NCBI GenBank assembly: GCA_017992605.1
Contig: JAGOOG010000002.1
Span: 1 to 64,000, forward strand
Reading direction: 5' to 3'
Source of the DNA: Deltaproteobacteria bacterium
Lineage (GTDB): Bacteria > Desulfobacterota > Desulfomonilia > UBA1062
Length of the DNA stretch: 64,000 bases
Positions 1-8,613 of the stretch are shown piece by piece. How positions within the stretch are numbered: position 1 is the stretch's first letter; each line of letters begins with the position of its first letter. The notes under the pieces are model-generated. The model searched no databases. It saw only the letters and a list, made by a program, of their open reading frames with translations, and was not told the origin of the DNA. The position numbers were made by a program, and so were the translations under genes.

Positions 1-2
1 TA

Positions 3-506
3 CCTGGCAGGCTCTATGCCGGTGCATACCCCGGGGATCCGGATGCAAAGATCATGGAGAAGAAGCTCGCAGCGCTGCTCGACTGCGGAATCTGCCGTGT
101 GGTGAACCTCATGGAGGCCCGGGAGGTGGATCACAACGGCAGGCACTTCCTGGAGTACAGCGAGAAGCTCACTTCTCTGGCCCTCCAGCGCGGTGTGGAG
201 GCATGCATGGTGAGGTTTCCCATCAAGGATGTGAGCATACCTTCCATGGCGCTCATGAAGGACATACTGGACGCCATCGATGCGAACATCGCCCAGGGAA
301 AACCCACCTATGTCCACTGCTGGGGAGGCAAGGGCAGGACCGGCACCGTCGTGGGGTGTTATCTCGCACGGCATGGAATCGCCCTGGGAAATGAAGCCCT
401 CAGGATGATAGAATGGCTCCGCCAATATGACCCGAAGTCAGGTGAACCCTCGCCGGAGACCAGGGAACAGAGGCACATGGTCGTTACATGGAAAAAAGGA
501 GAGTGA
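3..506 (+). CDS. Dual-specificity/tyrosine phosphatase-like protein, 5' end outside window
   Basis: The signature CX5R phosphate-binding loop is seen as HCWGGKGRTGT; counting from the ATG at 54, the nucleophile is Cys89 and the loop arginine is Arg95. The frame stays open to the window edge, and the codons before that ATG read RLYAGAYPGDPDAKI, which fits the N-terminal beta strand of dual-specificity phosphatases. The true start therefore probably lies before position 1. The enzyme should be cytoplasmic and remove phosphate from protein or a small phosphorylated ligand; the substrate cannot be read from sequence. It lies 3 bp ahead of the next gene in an operon that ends in an ADP-ribosylglycohydrolase. 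Confidence 0.85.
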   Translation, partial: PGRLYAGAYPGDPDAKIMEKKLAALLDCGICRVVNLMEAREVDHNGRHFLEYSEKLTSLALQRGVEACMVRFPIKDVSIPSMALMKDILDAIDANIAQGKPTYVHCWGGKGRTGTVVGCYLARHGIALGNEALRMIEWLRQYDPKSGEPSPETREQRHMVVTWKKGE

Positions 507-509
507 TGG

Positions 510-941
510 ATGGGGCAGTTTGAGCAGACAGCACAGAGGCTGGCGGCAGTCATCGACGAGATGAGAAGCCAGGGGGGAATCACCGCGGACCAGATACCGG
601 AGATAATCGGCAAGACAACAGGAGAGACCGAGGGGTCAGTGAACTGCTATCCCGGCACTCCCGGGTTTGCCTGCTGCGATCTCGCCTTTTTCATTTCCCT
701 GAGCACGTCGGCATACACCAAGGGACGTGGCCACCTCTCCTGCAGGCAGGCAATGGAGAAGGTCGTCCAGCACATGCAGGGTGTCTGTTTCCAGAACACG
801 AGGTTTGCCGTGCTGATCACGGACAGCTGGGACCCTTCGGCCTACGACGACTGGAGATGGAACATCGAGAACATCAACAGGCATGCCGGTGTCGAAGTGT
901 ACCTTATTTCAGGACGCACGGTTTCCCGCATCTCCATATGA
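510..941 (+). CDS. Unrecognised 143-residue protein
   Basis: I do not recognise this protein. It has no signal peptide or membrane segment. Four cysteines fall between residues 46 and 78, including an adjacent pair (FACCDL). The C-terminal third (AVLITDSWDP then VEVYLISG) looks like alternating beta strands and helices, as in a Rossmann-like or nuclease-like fold, but no catalytic motif is clear. The start at 510 follows an AAAAGGAGAG ribosome site that overlaps the end of the phosphatase gene, so the two are probably co-transcribed. Confidence 0.7.
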   Translation: MGQFEQTAQRLAAVIDEMRSQGGITADQIPEIIGKTTGETEGSVNCYPGTPGFACCDLAFFISLSTSAYTKGRGHLSCRQAMEKVVQHMQGVCFQNTRFAVLITDSWDPSAYDDWRWNIENINRHAGVEVYLISGRTVSRISI

Positions 942-1021
942 TGGAGAAAAACCCATGACATTCCGCCTTATGGAACCCTGGTGTGGTATATGAGTGTAAA
1001 TCCAAGGCGAGGAGATGCAGC

Positions 1022-1717
1022 ATGAAGGATTTTGCACTGTTCAAGATGAAGAAGGGCTTCTATGAACACTGGGGGATTCCGGAGATACACTTCCCGGTGC
1101 CGGTGGAAGAGATGGAGCGGCTTTCGACGACAGGGAACATTGAATTCCCCATGCTCCTCTACTGGCTCCAGGAGTACAGCACGCACAACCCGGACAAGTG
1201 GCTCGACATCGAGGAGGCCATGGGCCGTCTTGCCGAGCTGCTCGCGCCCGAGGACGACCGGGACACGGTCCCGGTGGAGGGCGACACGTGGTATTTCCAG
1301 CTGTCCCCGGTGGACCTGGGCGGGGAGATCGTCACGATCCAGCGCCAGGAACAGCTCCTGGCAGCCATGCAGCCCCTCGATGACGGCCGCCTCAAGGTGA
1401 GCGTCTACCGGCCGCTCGACGCGAAGGCCTGCCAGTACCTCGTGAGCCTGGGGGCCAGGCCGCACCCGGAGCACGGCATCAACATGAGGGAGAACAACTG
1501 GGAGTATGCGCTGGACAGCTCGGCCACCATGGGCAACATGTATGCCTCCGAGCGCGGGGAGTCGTACCTGTCCTACTGGGAGCATGGCATCGGGCTCAAA
1601 TCCGACAAGTCACCTGTAACTGGCTGGGTTGACATGCGTACCTTGAGGCCCATGCCTGTGAACGTTACGGCCGTGCAGGTGGGTGTGTGGTACATGAACA
1701 GCGGCGGGGAGCTGTGA
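1022..1717 (+). CDS. Unrecognised 231-residue protein coupled to ADP-ribosylglycohydrolase
   Basis: I do not recognise this protein. It is soluble, acidic and rich in aromatic residues, with no signal peptide. The start at 1022 (MKDFALF) is chosen over an upstream in-frame GTG/ATG because GAGGAG lies about 8 bp before it. Its stop codon overlaps the start of the ADP-ribosylglycohydrolase gene (TGATG), so the two are probably translationally coupled. A role in the same signalling or modification pathway is inference from this coupling only. Confidence 0.7.
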   Translation: MKDFALFKMKKGFYEHWGIPEIHFPVPVEEMERLSTTGNIEFPMLLYWLQEYSTHNPDKWLDIEEAMGRLAELLAPEDDRDTVPVEGDTWYFQLSPVDLGGEIVTIQRQEQLLAAMQPLDDGRLKVSVYRPLDAKACQYLVSLGARPHPEHGINMRENNWEYALDSSATMGNMYASERGESYLSYWEHGIGLKSDKSPVTGWVDMRTLRPMPVNVTAVQVGVWYMNSGGEL

Positions 1718-2604
1718 TGGATCTGGTCGACCGGTATACGGGCTGTCTCCTTGGTCTGGCCTGTGGTGACGCAGTGGGCACGACCCTGGAGTTCAAGCCG
1801 AGGGGGTCGTTCGAGCCCATAACCGACATGGTGGGTGGAGGCCCCTTCAACCTGGAAGCAGGCCAGTGGACCGACGACACCTCCATGGCACTGTGCCTGG
1901 CAGAGAGCCTCATCGAAAAGAAGGGCTTCGAGCCCCTGGACCAGATGGAGCGGTACGTGAGGTGGTACAGAACAGGGTATCTCAGCAGCACTGGAGTGTG
2001 CTTCGACATCGGAGGAACGACGGCCTCTGCGCTGAGGAGGTTCGAGAAGACCCACGATCCCTTTTCCGGCCCCACTGACAGCCACAGTGCTGGGAACGGG
2101 TCACTTATGCGCCTGGCGCCTGTGCCTTTGTTTTTCTTCCCGGACAGGGATGCCATGATCTTCTATGCAGGCGAGAGCTCCAGGACTACCCACGGAGCAC
2201 AGGTGTGCATTGATGCATGCCGGCTCTTTGCCTCGATCCTGTACAATGCCCTGTCAGGCATGGACAAGGAGCGTGTGCTGTTCGATCACGATGAAGCTAT
2301 CGTGGAGTCGCCGGCTATCAGGGAGACTCTCAAGGGTTCATACAAAGGAAAAAAAGAAAATCAGATTCAGGGAATCGGTTATGTGGTGAAGAGCCTGGAG
2401 GCGGCGTTATGGTGTTTCTACGAGACTGAGACATTCAAAGAGGCGCTATTAAGAGCTGCCAATCTCGGAGATGATGCAGATACCACCACAGCGATCTGTG
2501 GGCAGGTGGCAGGAGCGTATTATGGTATTCATTCGATTCCTTGCGAATGGTTGGGAAAAATATCCTTAAATCCACATATATTCAGGTTCATGAAGCGTCT
2601 CTAG
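1717..2604 (+). CDS. ADP-ribosylglycohydrolase family protein
   Basis: Family hallmarks in order are GLACGDAVGTTLEF near the N terminus, QWTDDTSMAL (Thr-Asp-Asp metal ligands), GNGSLMR, and near the C terminus ANLGDDADTTTAICGQ, which carries the second Asp pair binding the dinuclear Mg centre. The family (DraG/ARH) removes ADP-ribose from arginine or other acceptors on proteins, nucleic acids or small molecules. The length of 295 residues is normal. The start at 1717 overlaps the upstream stop. Base composition becomes clearly AT-richer from about 2290 to the end. It is the last gene of the operon before the accessory block. Confidence 0.93.
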   Translation: MDLVDRYTGCLLGLACGDAVGTTLEFKPRGSFEPITDMVGGGPFNLEAGQWTDDTSMALCLAESLIEKKGFEPLDQMERYVRWYRTGYLSSTGVCFDIGGTTASALRRFEKTHDPFSGPTDSHSAGNGSLMRLAPVPLFFFPDRDAMIFYAGESSRTTHGAQVCIDACRLFASILYNALSGMDKERVLFDHDEAIVESPAIRETLKGSYKGKKENQIQGIGYVVKSLEAALWCFYETETFKEALLRAANLGDDADTTTAICGQVAGAYYGIHSIPCEWLGKISLNPHIFRFMKRL

Positions 2605-2981
2605 GATGGCAAGTCGTAGAAGATAACATAATGACTTTAAATGAGAACTAAATTGTGCTAAACAATTTCAGGGTATTGAGCATTTTATTCGACATTATAA
2701 TAGGTGTTGGGGGCACAATAGGGTTTTCCTAAAGGGAACTGTCTTTTGTTTCAATGCGCATGTTTTCGATGCTTGTTCTCTCTGGATAAACAACATATGA
2801 ATAGTTTAAAATCTATACCACATAAAGGGGCTTTTGCGATTCTCCGAAACAGCAGGAGTATTGTATCCTCTATGCAGCTCTCAGAAAGCCATCATAGAGT
2901 GTGTGTGTACATATTTTCCATCGAATACACCAACGTGAGCCTATCATATATTCGCACGGGTGCACTTCACTTCTGAAAACC
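2605..2981. other. Intergenic AT-rich region at the left border of the accessory block
   Basis: This 377-bp stretch lies between the ADP-ribosylglycohydrolase gene and the first gene of the BREX-like operon. It is AT-rich and must contain the operon promoter. I could not pick one -35/-10 pair with confidence. A 76-codon open frame at 2746-2976 has no recognisable product and no good ribosome site, so I do not call it a gene. No duplicated piece of the tRNA-Ala 3' end was found here that would mark an attachment site. Confidence 0.5.
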
Positions 2982-3740
2982 ATGGATAAACAATTTTCAA
3001 CAATCGGATACGGATTCCTTTTGGAAGAGACTCTCATGCTGCTCGACGTTGCACTGGAGAGCAATGACGCGCAAGCTGTGCGTGGCTCCTGTATCCAACG
3101 TTGGCCCCAGAAGTCTGAATCCAACAAGGAAAAACTGTGGCAACACATGAAATATCGCTTCCTGGAAATCGAGAACAACTCGATCAAAAACACTTCATTC
3201 CTGAAGATGTTTCGAAAGATTCGCAGCAATGATGAAGCGGTTCAGGATCTGGTGTTTTTCCAGCTATGCATCACTACTCCGATTCTTTTTGAAACTCTTT
3301 CACTTTTAGTTACAGACAGCTTCCTGAATACCGGTGAGGCCGTTTTCTCGCGCTACCATCTTGACCAGCTCCTGGAGCGTAAATACGAACGAATGCCTCA
3401 GTCGACTCGAGATCGAGTGCGGTCGATCCTCGTTAAAGCTGGACGCCTGAAACTTTTAAAATCCAATTACTCAGTGACGACCTATTGCCCGACTGAGGCT
3501 GTACTTGGTTATGCTCTGTATCATGACGCATTTATAAACGGCTGGCGGGCACCATCAACGGCAACTGTGATCAACGAGGGGACTATAGCCCCAATCTTCA
3601 TGTGCAACCGCGCCTTACTGATTGCTGGAGTGAACAAACTTGCAACCAAGGGACATTGCGAATATCACCGGCACGGAAGCACGGATCAAGTACAACTTTT
3701 TCATCAATCGCTGGAGGAATACGTCGATGCCTGGAGATAA
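2982..3740 (+). CDS. BrxA-like (DUF1819-type) protein of BREX-like operon
   Basis: The 252-residue product is the first gene of the operon. The call is a tentative BrxA-like one. It rests on its size, its position beside a BrxF-like ATPase, and a run typical of this group: an N-terminal segment on making a regulator of phage-resistance loci, then SRYHLDQLL and STRDRVRSILVKAGRL, a helix-rich DNA-binding-type region. BrxA proteins are small helical DNA-binding partners in BREX. The start at 2982 (MDKQFST) is preferred over an upstream in-frame GTG/ATG without ribosome site. The gene overlaps the next one by 14 bp. A search against DUF1819 would settle the name. Confidence 0.6.
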   Translation: MDKQFSTIGYGFLLEETLMLLDVALESNDAQAVRGSCIQRWPQKSESNKEKLWQHMKYRFLEIENNSIKNTSFLKMFRKIRSNDEAVQDLVFFQLCITTPILFETLSLLVTDSFLNTGEAVFSRYHLDQLLERKYERMPQSTRDRVRSILVKAGRLKLLKSNYSVTTYCPTEAVLGYALYHDAFINGWRAPSTATVINEGTIAPIFMCNRALLIAGVNKLATKGHCEYHRHGSTDQVQLFHQSLEEYVDAWR

Positions 3741-4266
3741 CAAAACAACTCCAGCTCAAGCCAAGGCGCTTAATGAGCTTATAGGACTGGTAGGCCAGAG
3801 CCATGTTGGCGGACGAACCCTGTGCTGCCTTATTGGTGGACAAGGTACTGGGAAAACATGGCTTGCGGAACACATGTCGACGCGGAGCGAATTTGGGCAG
3901 GTCCGCTATGTGAGTGTGAATGACATCATTCTCGACCTGCTGGCCAAAGACCCTATGTTTGCCGGGGTGTTTGATTTCAATGCAATGACAATCGCGACGG
4001 ATCTTAAACGCTATGGGAACAGACTCCGGAATGCGATTCACGACCTTGTTGCCGAACAGCTTTTGCCAGAGGGATTGACCATTCTCGATCACCTGGAACT
4101 TGTTTTTACGCTTGGCATGGACCCAATGACCACCTGGTACAACGATGCCGTGGGGAAAAGAAGAATTTTACTGGTGCTAACCGGGCGAATGGCTGGTCAG
4201 CAATGCCGATGTGGGCAGTATACCCTGACTCGCGGTGATCAGCCAATTGTAGAGATGGAGGCCTGA
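3727..4266 (+). CDS. BrxF-like small P-loop ATPase
   Basis: A 179-residue P-loop protein with Walker A GGQGTGKT at residues 37-44, followed by LTILDHLELVF as a probable Walker B strand and LLVLTGR near the C terminus. Size, order (after BrxA-like, before the giant ATPase) and motif spacing match BrxF of type 3 BREX. The start at 3727 is used because GGAGGAA lies 9 bp upstream; an in-frame GTG/ATG further upstream at 3640 would overlap the previous gene by 100 bp. It is likely an accessory ATPase of the defence complex. The assignment is by family pattern and context, not by a search. Confidence 0.65.
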   Translation: MPGDNKTTPAQAKALNELIGLVGQSHVGGRTLCCLIGGQGTGKTWLAEHMSTRSEFGQVRYVSVNDIILDLLAKDPMFAGVFDFNAMTIATDLKRYGNRLRNAIHDLVAEQLLPEGLTILDHLELVFTLGMDPMTTWYNDAVGKRRILLVLTGRMAGQQCRCGQYTLTRGDQPIVEMEA

Positions 4267-4267
4267 T

Positions 4268-7200
4268 ATGCCACTCATGAAGGAAATATTTGATTTCACG
4301 CCTGTCAGTAGTTGGGTTGAGAACTTCAACGAGTCAACTCTCAACTCAGCCAGCCGGACACGGATTTTCGAAAGCTTTGTAATGTTGCCCGAGGTTGAGG
4401 AGTCGGCTCGAATCATCCTTGATCGAATTTATCGTAAGCAAGGGCGAGGCTTTTTTATCACAGGTCTTTATGGTTCAGGAAAAACAATCTTTATGGCGTG
4501 GCTTTCTGCCATCTTTACAGAACCCACATTGCGGAAACAATATCTGGATAGAAAGCCAGAATGGAAAATTGATGAGCTCGCATCTAGAAATTTTCTCACG
4601 ATAAACTTTACAGCAATTGAGAATCAGGATCTTACTCTCGAAGAGATGGTCTGGCAGGCGGTAACAAAGAGATTGAGGTCACTCAGCCCTCCAGTAAATG
4701 CTACCCTATCGAATACAGAAGCTTATTTAGATCAATTTAGCCTTCTCTCAGAAGGAATCAAAGGTGATATTGAAAACTGGCTGATCGAAAATCGTGGCGG
4801 TTTGGATCTTGTTAAACTATCAAACTATGATGCCGAGTATCAAAAAGACAAGATTGCTGAGGCCGCTGCTTCTTTGGGTATTGCGATAGAAGACGATCGC
4901 ACAACAACAGTCGAGAAGGTAAAAAAGCTAGTCGAAATAGCCAAGGAAAGAGGTCATGATGGTGTTCTTGTATTTATTGATGAGTTGTACCTGCATTTGA
5001 TCCAGAGTGATGAACACTTCAATAGGGGCACTGCATTCCTGGGACAACTGGCGGAGGCCGGACTAGCTGGTGATCAACCATTCTGGATCTTCGGCGCGGT
5101 ACAGGAAGAAATTCAGGCCATCGCTCGGCAGGCGGGACGCAATTATGACGCAGAACTGATGGGCAAGTTGTCCGGTCAATCAGGACGCTTCCAGTCCATT
5201 AATATCCCGGTCACACAATTTCATCGTATCTACAATCACCGGCTGTTCCGAGAAAACTCAAAATGTGTTCATAAGCTGGCCGATTTATTCAAAGCGGAGA
5301 TCCAACCTCATTTCCGGGGAACCTTTGCCGACTTCCTGAAACGATACTTCCGCGAGCGCGAACCCATCACTGACGAGGCAAAACACTTTGCTGACGTTTA
5401 TCCGATGCACCCCTTCGGGCTGTACTGCCTCACTGCGATTACCAATCGGGGCGGAAGATCCCGTGGTGCACTCGGATTTGTCCAAGAGTTCATTGAAAGA
5501 CGCCTGCAGGAAACCAGCGATTGGAAGCGTATAGCAGTGCTCGACGATGTGTTCGACTATGAGGACCTGCGCAACAAGATCATCCAGGACGATCCCGAAA
5601 TGATCAAGTATTATGGAATGTTCGAGCGATTCTGTAGCACGGCCAGAGATGAAGTCCTTGCCCGAGCTCCTTATCGACAGTGGCCAGAAAAGGAACATGC
5701 CTTTGCCAAAGATGCTGGTGAACGCCTGATTAAAGCCCTGATCGTCCTTTCCATGGTCAAGGAGGAGCTACCCGTTTCCAAACTGAACGATGCGCTCTTG
5801 CTTCGCTGGCCCGGCAAAGAAAGTGATCCTGCTGGCAGCGATCAGGAAACGGTCCGAATCCTAGAAAAGATCGCCCAAACATTCTCGTCCCTTCGTCAGA
5901 AGGGTAGTGGAGAAAATTTGAGCTTCTTCCTTTCCGTCGAAGGTGATGGGGGAGAACGCGAAGAGCTGTTGGTTGAAGTCGAGCGGGTTAAGAATGGCTT
6001 CGCACCAAACATTCAAGCAGAAAGTGCGTACCGCTCCCATCTTGAACTGTTCCTCCGATTTCCAGGCAGCCCATTAGGTGGAACAGTACCACCGCAGCAT
6101 GGGTTCTCAACCCAGGTGGATTTGGATTGGCAACGAACACGTCGCTCCATAGACTATAGGCTCGAATCCGTAACAACGCTCACCAACGATCATGCAGTTA
6201 TCGGTTTCATCAAAGACGTACCTGCCGCCAAGGCGTTACATCTGGTAGTGCTCTATCCCTCTGCCTCTCCGCTTGATGTTGAAATGGATGTGGTCCGTCA
6301 TGGCAACGGACGAACCCTTGTATGGTTACCGGCCACATTGCCTACACAAGATATTGATGAGCTCAAGCGCAGCATGGCCTTGGTGAAGCTCTTTGGTGAT
6401 TACCAGTCGCAGGTTAACGCAGGCGGCGCACCACAATCTGTCCGTCGTAAACTGGAGTTACTGGGGGAATGGATTGACCTACCCGCCGGAACCAAATCGG
6501 CCCAACCGACTCGCAAGGCCACGGAGATTTTACTCGAGTCCTTTGTGAACGGTGAAATCCGTCAATGGAATCCCAAGGATCAAGTATGGGGAATACTCTG
6601 TGAGCCCGCTGAACTGCTTTCCCTCTACCAGAGCATTCCGCAAAGTGAACGTTCTCTGGAGCGGTTCCTGGAAAAGATCACCACCAAGGCATTGAATAAG
6701 GTATTCCACCTTCACCCGGATTTCCGTGAAGTCTATTCTTTTAGCGCAGACTTAAGTCCAGTATTGAGGAGGCGAGTACTGGAAGCCATATGGAAAGGAC
6801 GAGTGACTGATGGAAACGGTACTGCCAAGGGCGACCTTGAAAAATACCTGGCACCACTAAGTCTTCTCAACACCAGCGTGCCAGGGGAGGTATCGGTCAC
6901 ACTAGCGGCCAGCAGCGTGGAAGCCTTCAAGAAGGCGAAGGAGCGAATTAGGGACAATATCCGCAAGGCGAACCCGCCTGCTACCAACATCGTGGAAACA
7001 CGCAAACGGCTCAAAACCACAGATTTGGGGTTGACTGATACCTGGGTGGATATCCTAATCACGTTGCTCATCAGTACTGGAGAACTCAGCGGCTTCACCA
7101 TTCACGGCAAGACGGTCTCTCAGGATGACCGCACCGGTAGCAGCCCGGTTGACTGGCTCCAGGAACTGGATGAGCTCCGCCTAGGGACGCGGCCGGATGA

Positions 7201-8446
7201 AATCCTTTGGCATGACCTGACCGAGTCGCTTAACGCCCTTGGCCTCTGGAAAGAAGGCTCCGGGTACAGCCCGGCAGCTGCAGAGCGTCTTCTTGACCTT
7301 TTGAAAGTTACGGAAACCCATGCCCAGCACGAGTTCCGCCAGGCCGAACAGGCATTGCAAACTTGGCCTGGAGCGTCGGTTCCCGATGCCATTTCCGAGT
7401 GGGCAGACATCTTTGCACTTCCCGAAGATGGAAAAGAAAGCCGAATTGCCTGTTATACCTCTGTACGAGGTGCCTTGCGCGATATGCTGGGGCTCGCTGA
7501 GGACGATGACATCGCGTCTGCCAATCGTTACACCTGTGTCGAAGAGTTTGCGCACCGCGTGCGCGAAGCCCGCGATTTTCTGGATCGCATTTCCGAACTG
7601 GCTAGCATCACCGGCAAACTGCGTGAACTCAAAGCGCTTGGAGTGCCACCCGCCATTGCAAAGCCATGCCATGACCTGCTTGACAGTATTGAAGCCTATG
7701 TCAAATCCTCTGGCGTTTCAGGGGAAATGAGCCATATCACTGCCGAATGGAAAGATCTGCATGAGCTTTATCTCAACCAGTACCTGAGCGAACACGCTGG
7801 CCTGCATACAGATCTGAAAGGTCTCCGTGACGCTGTGATCAACAGCCCAAGCTATCAAGTACTGAAGGATCTCTCAATAGTAGAAGGACTGAGCGCCCAT
7901 TTCAGTCCCACCTTTATCGAATCCCAATTGACTGATCTGTTAACCCAGGTCGGCGTCCAGCAAGTTTGCGACAAGATTCTGGATGAGGTGAAAAGCGACC
8001 TATCCCATAGCTGGGTATGTTCCGCCTGCGGCTACAAGCCCGGCAAGCGGCTGGAACTCAAGTCGGACCATTTCCTGAAGTTGGTTGAACGCGGTATTAA
8101 GGAATATCTGGATCACATTAGGGGCTGTGAGGCCGAACTCCGGGATTACGTCATTGACACACCCGCAGCAAACCCCTTGCTGGGTCTGCTCAGCGATCCG
8201 GCAGAGCCAGACGCTGTCGATGCGCTGAAAGACACCACCCTGCGCCAACACCTGGCGGAGGCGCTGGCCGAGGCGGAAGCGGAAAAAATCAAAATTGATG
8301 AGTTGCTGGATAATTTGAAGCCTAAACTGCTTGGATTCTATAAAACTGGCGAAGATGATTTCAGCAAAAGATTTGCAGATACTGTGCGTGAGGAATTGGC
8401 ACCGTATCGTACGAAAGCTTCGGATAAACCATGGAAAGTAGAATAG
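4268..8446 (+). CDS. Large PglY/BrxC-type (DUF6079-like) ATPase
   Basis: A 1392-residue protein whose N terminus carries the Walker A motif GLYGSGKT (residues 66-73), preceded by a segment resembling the 'TR.F..F' region of PglY/BrxC proteins. A Walker B-like strand VLVFIDELYLHL follows at about residue 237-248. The remainder is long and helical, with one CxxC (VCSACGY) near residue 1247. BrxC/PglY are giant ATPases essential for BREX activity, thought to act with PglZ and the methylase. The start is preceded by GGAGG inside the end of the BrxF-like gene, 1 bp apart. The length is typical for the family (about 1200-1400). Confidence 0.8.
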   Translation: MPLMKEIFDFTPVSSWVENFNESTLNSASRTRIFESFVMLPEVEESARIILDRIYRKQGRGFFITGLYGSGKTIFMAWLSAIFTEPTLRKQYLDRKPEWKIDELASRNFLTINFTAIENQDLTLEEMVWQAVTKRLRSLSPPVNATLSNTEAYLDQFSLLSEGIKGDIENWLIENRGGLDLVKLSNYDAEYQKDKIAEAAASLGIAIEDDRTTTVEKVKKLVEIAKERGHDGVLVFIDELYLHLIQSDEHFNRGTAFLGQLAEAGLAGDQPFWIFGAVQEEIQAIARQAGRNYDAELMGKLSGQSGRFQSINIPVTQFHRIYNHRLFRENSKCVHKLADLFKAEIQPHFRGTFADFLKRYFREREPITDEAKHFADVYPMHPFGLYCLTAITNRGGRSRGALGFVQEFIERRLQETSDWKRIAVLDDVFDYEDLRNKIIQDDPEMIKYYGMFERFCSTARDEVLARAPYRQWPEKEHAFAKDAGERLIKALIVLSMVKEELPVSKLNDALLLRWPGKESDPAGSDQETVRILEKIAQTFSSLRQKGSGENLSFFLSVEGDGGEREELLVEVERVKNGFAPNIQAESAYRSHLELFLRFPGSPLGGTVPPQHGFSTQVDLDWQRTRRSIDYRLESVTTLTNDHAVIGFIKDVPAAKALHLVVLYPSASPLDVEMDVVRHGNGRTLVWLPATLPTQDIDELKRSMALVKLFGDYQSQVNAGGAPQSVRRKLELLGEWIDLPAGTKSAQPTRKATEILLESFVNGEIRQWNPKDQVWGILCEPAELLSLYQSIPQSERSLERFLEKITTKALNKVFHLHPDFREVYSFSADLSPVLRRRVLEAIWKGRVTDGNGTAKGDLEKYLAPLSLLNTSVPGEVSVTLAASSVEAFKKAKERIRDNIRKANPPATNIVETRKRLKTTDLGLTDTWVDILITLLISTGELSGFTIHGKTVSQDDRTGSSPVDWLQELDELRLGTRPDEILWHDLTESLNALGLWKEGSGYSPAAAERLLDLLKVTETHAQHEFRQAEQALQTWPGASVPDAISEWADIFALPEDGKESRIACYTSVRGALRDMLGLAEDDDIASANRYTCVEEFAHRVREARDFLDRISELASITGKLRELKALGVPPAIAKPCHDLLDSIEAYVKSSGVSGEMSHITAEWKDLHELYLNQYLSEHAGLHTDLKGLRDAVINSPSYQVLKDLSIVEGLSAHFSPTFIESQLTDLLTQVGVQQVCDKILDEVKSDLSHSWVCSACGYKPGKRLELKSDHFLKLVERGIKEYLDHIRGCEAELRDYVIDTPAANPLLGLLSDPAEPDAVDALKDTTLRQHLAEALAEAEAEKIKIDELLDNLKPKLLGFYKTGEDDFSKRFADTVREELAPYRTKASDKPWKVE

Positions 8447-8448
8447 AC

Positions 8449-8613
8449 ATGCTTAATTCTGAAAATAGGGATCAACTCCAGCCGCGCCTGCTTATCTTCT
8501 TCAAGGTTGAGCAACGCGAATTTGAGCAGTATGTGCAGGGCGCACTAGGTGAACTGCTGAAAAAATCGGTTCGGGAGAAGAACAGTCTTGGAAGGTGGAG
8601 TAATTGCACATGA
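8449..8613 (+). CDS. Small 54-residue protein between BrxC-like ATPase and HsdS
   Basis: This short frame begins 2 bp after the large ATPase gene and ends in an ATGA overlap with hsdS, the same coupling used elsewhere in this operon. The product is charged and helical (FFKVEQREFEQYVQGALGE). I do not recognise it. It could be a genuine small subunit, or a remnant of a gene shortened during assembly of the hybrid operon. An in-frame ATG also exists at 8431. The ribosome site is weak. Evidence is positional only. Confidence 0.4.
   Translation: MLNSENRDQLQPRLLIFFKVEQREFEQYVQGALGELLKKSVREKNSLGRWSNCT

Noticed and set aside
2746-2976. 76-codon frame before the BREX-like operon
   Set aside because: No recognisable motif, weak start context and position in an AT-rich control region; more likely chance.
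2605-2981. Left attachment site duplicating the tRNA-Ala end
   Set aside because: No copy of the tRNA 3' sequence was found by eye in this region; a computed repeat search would be needed to be sure.
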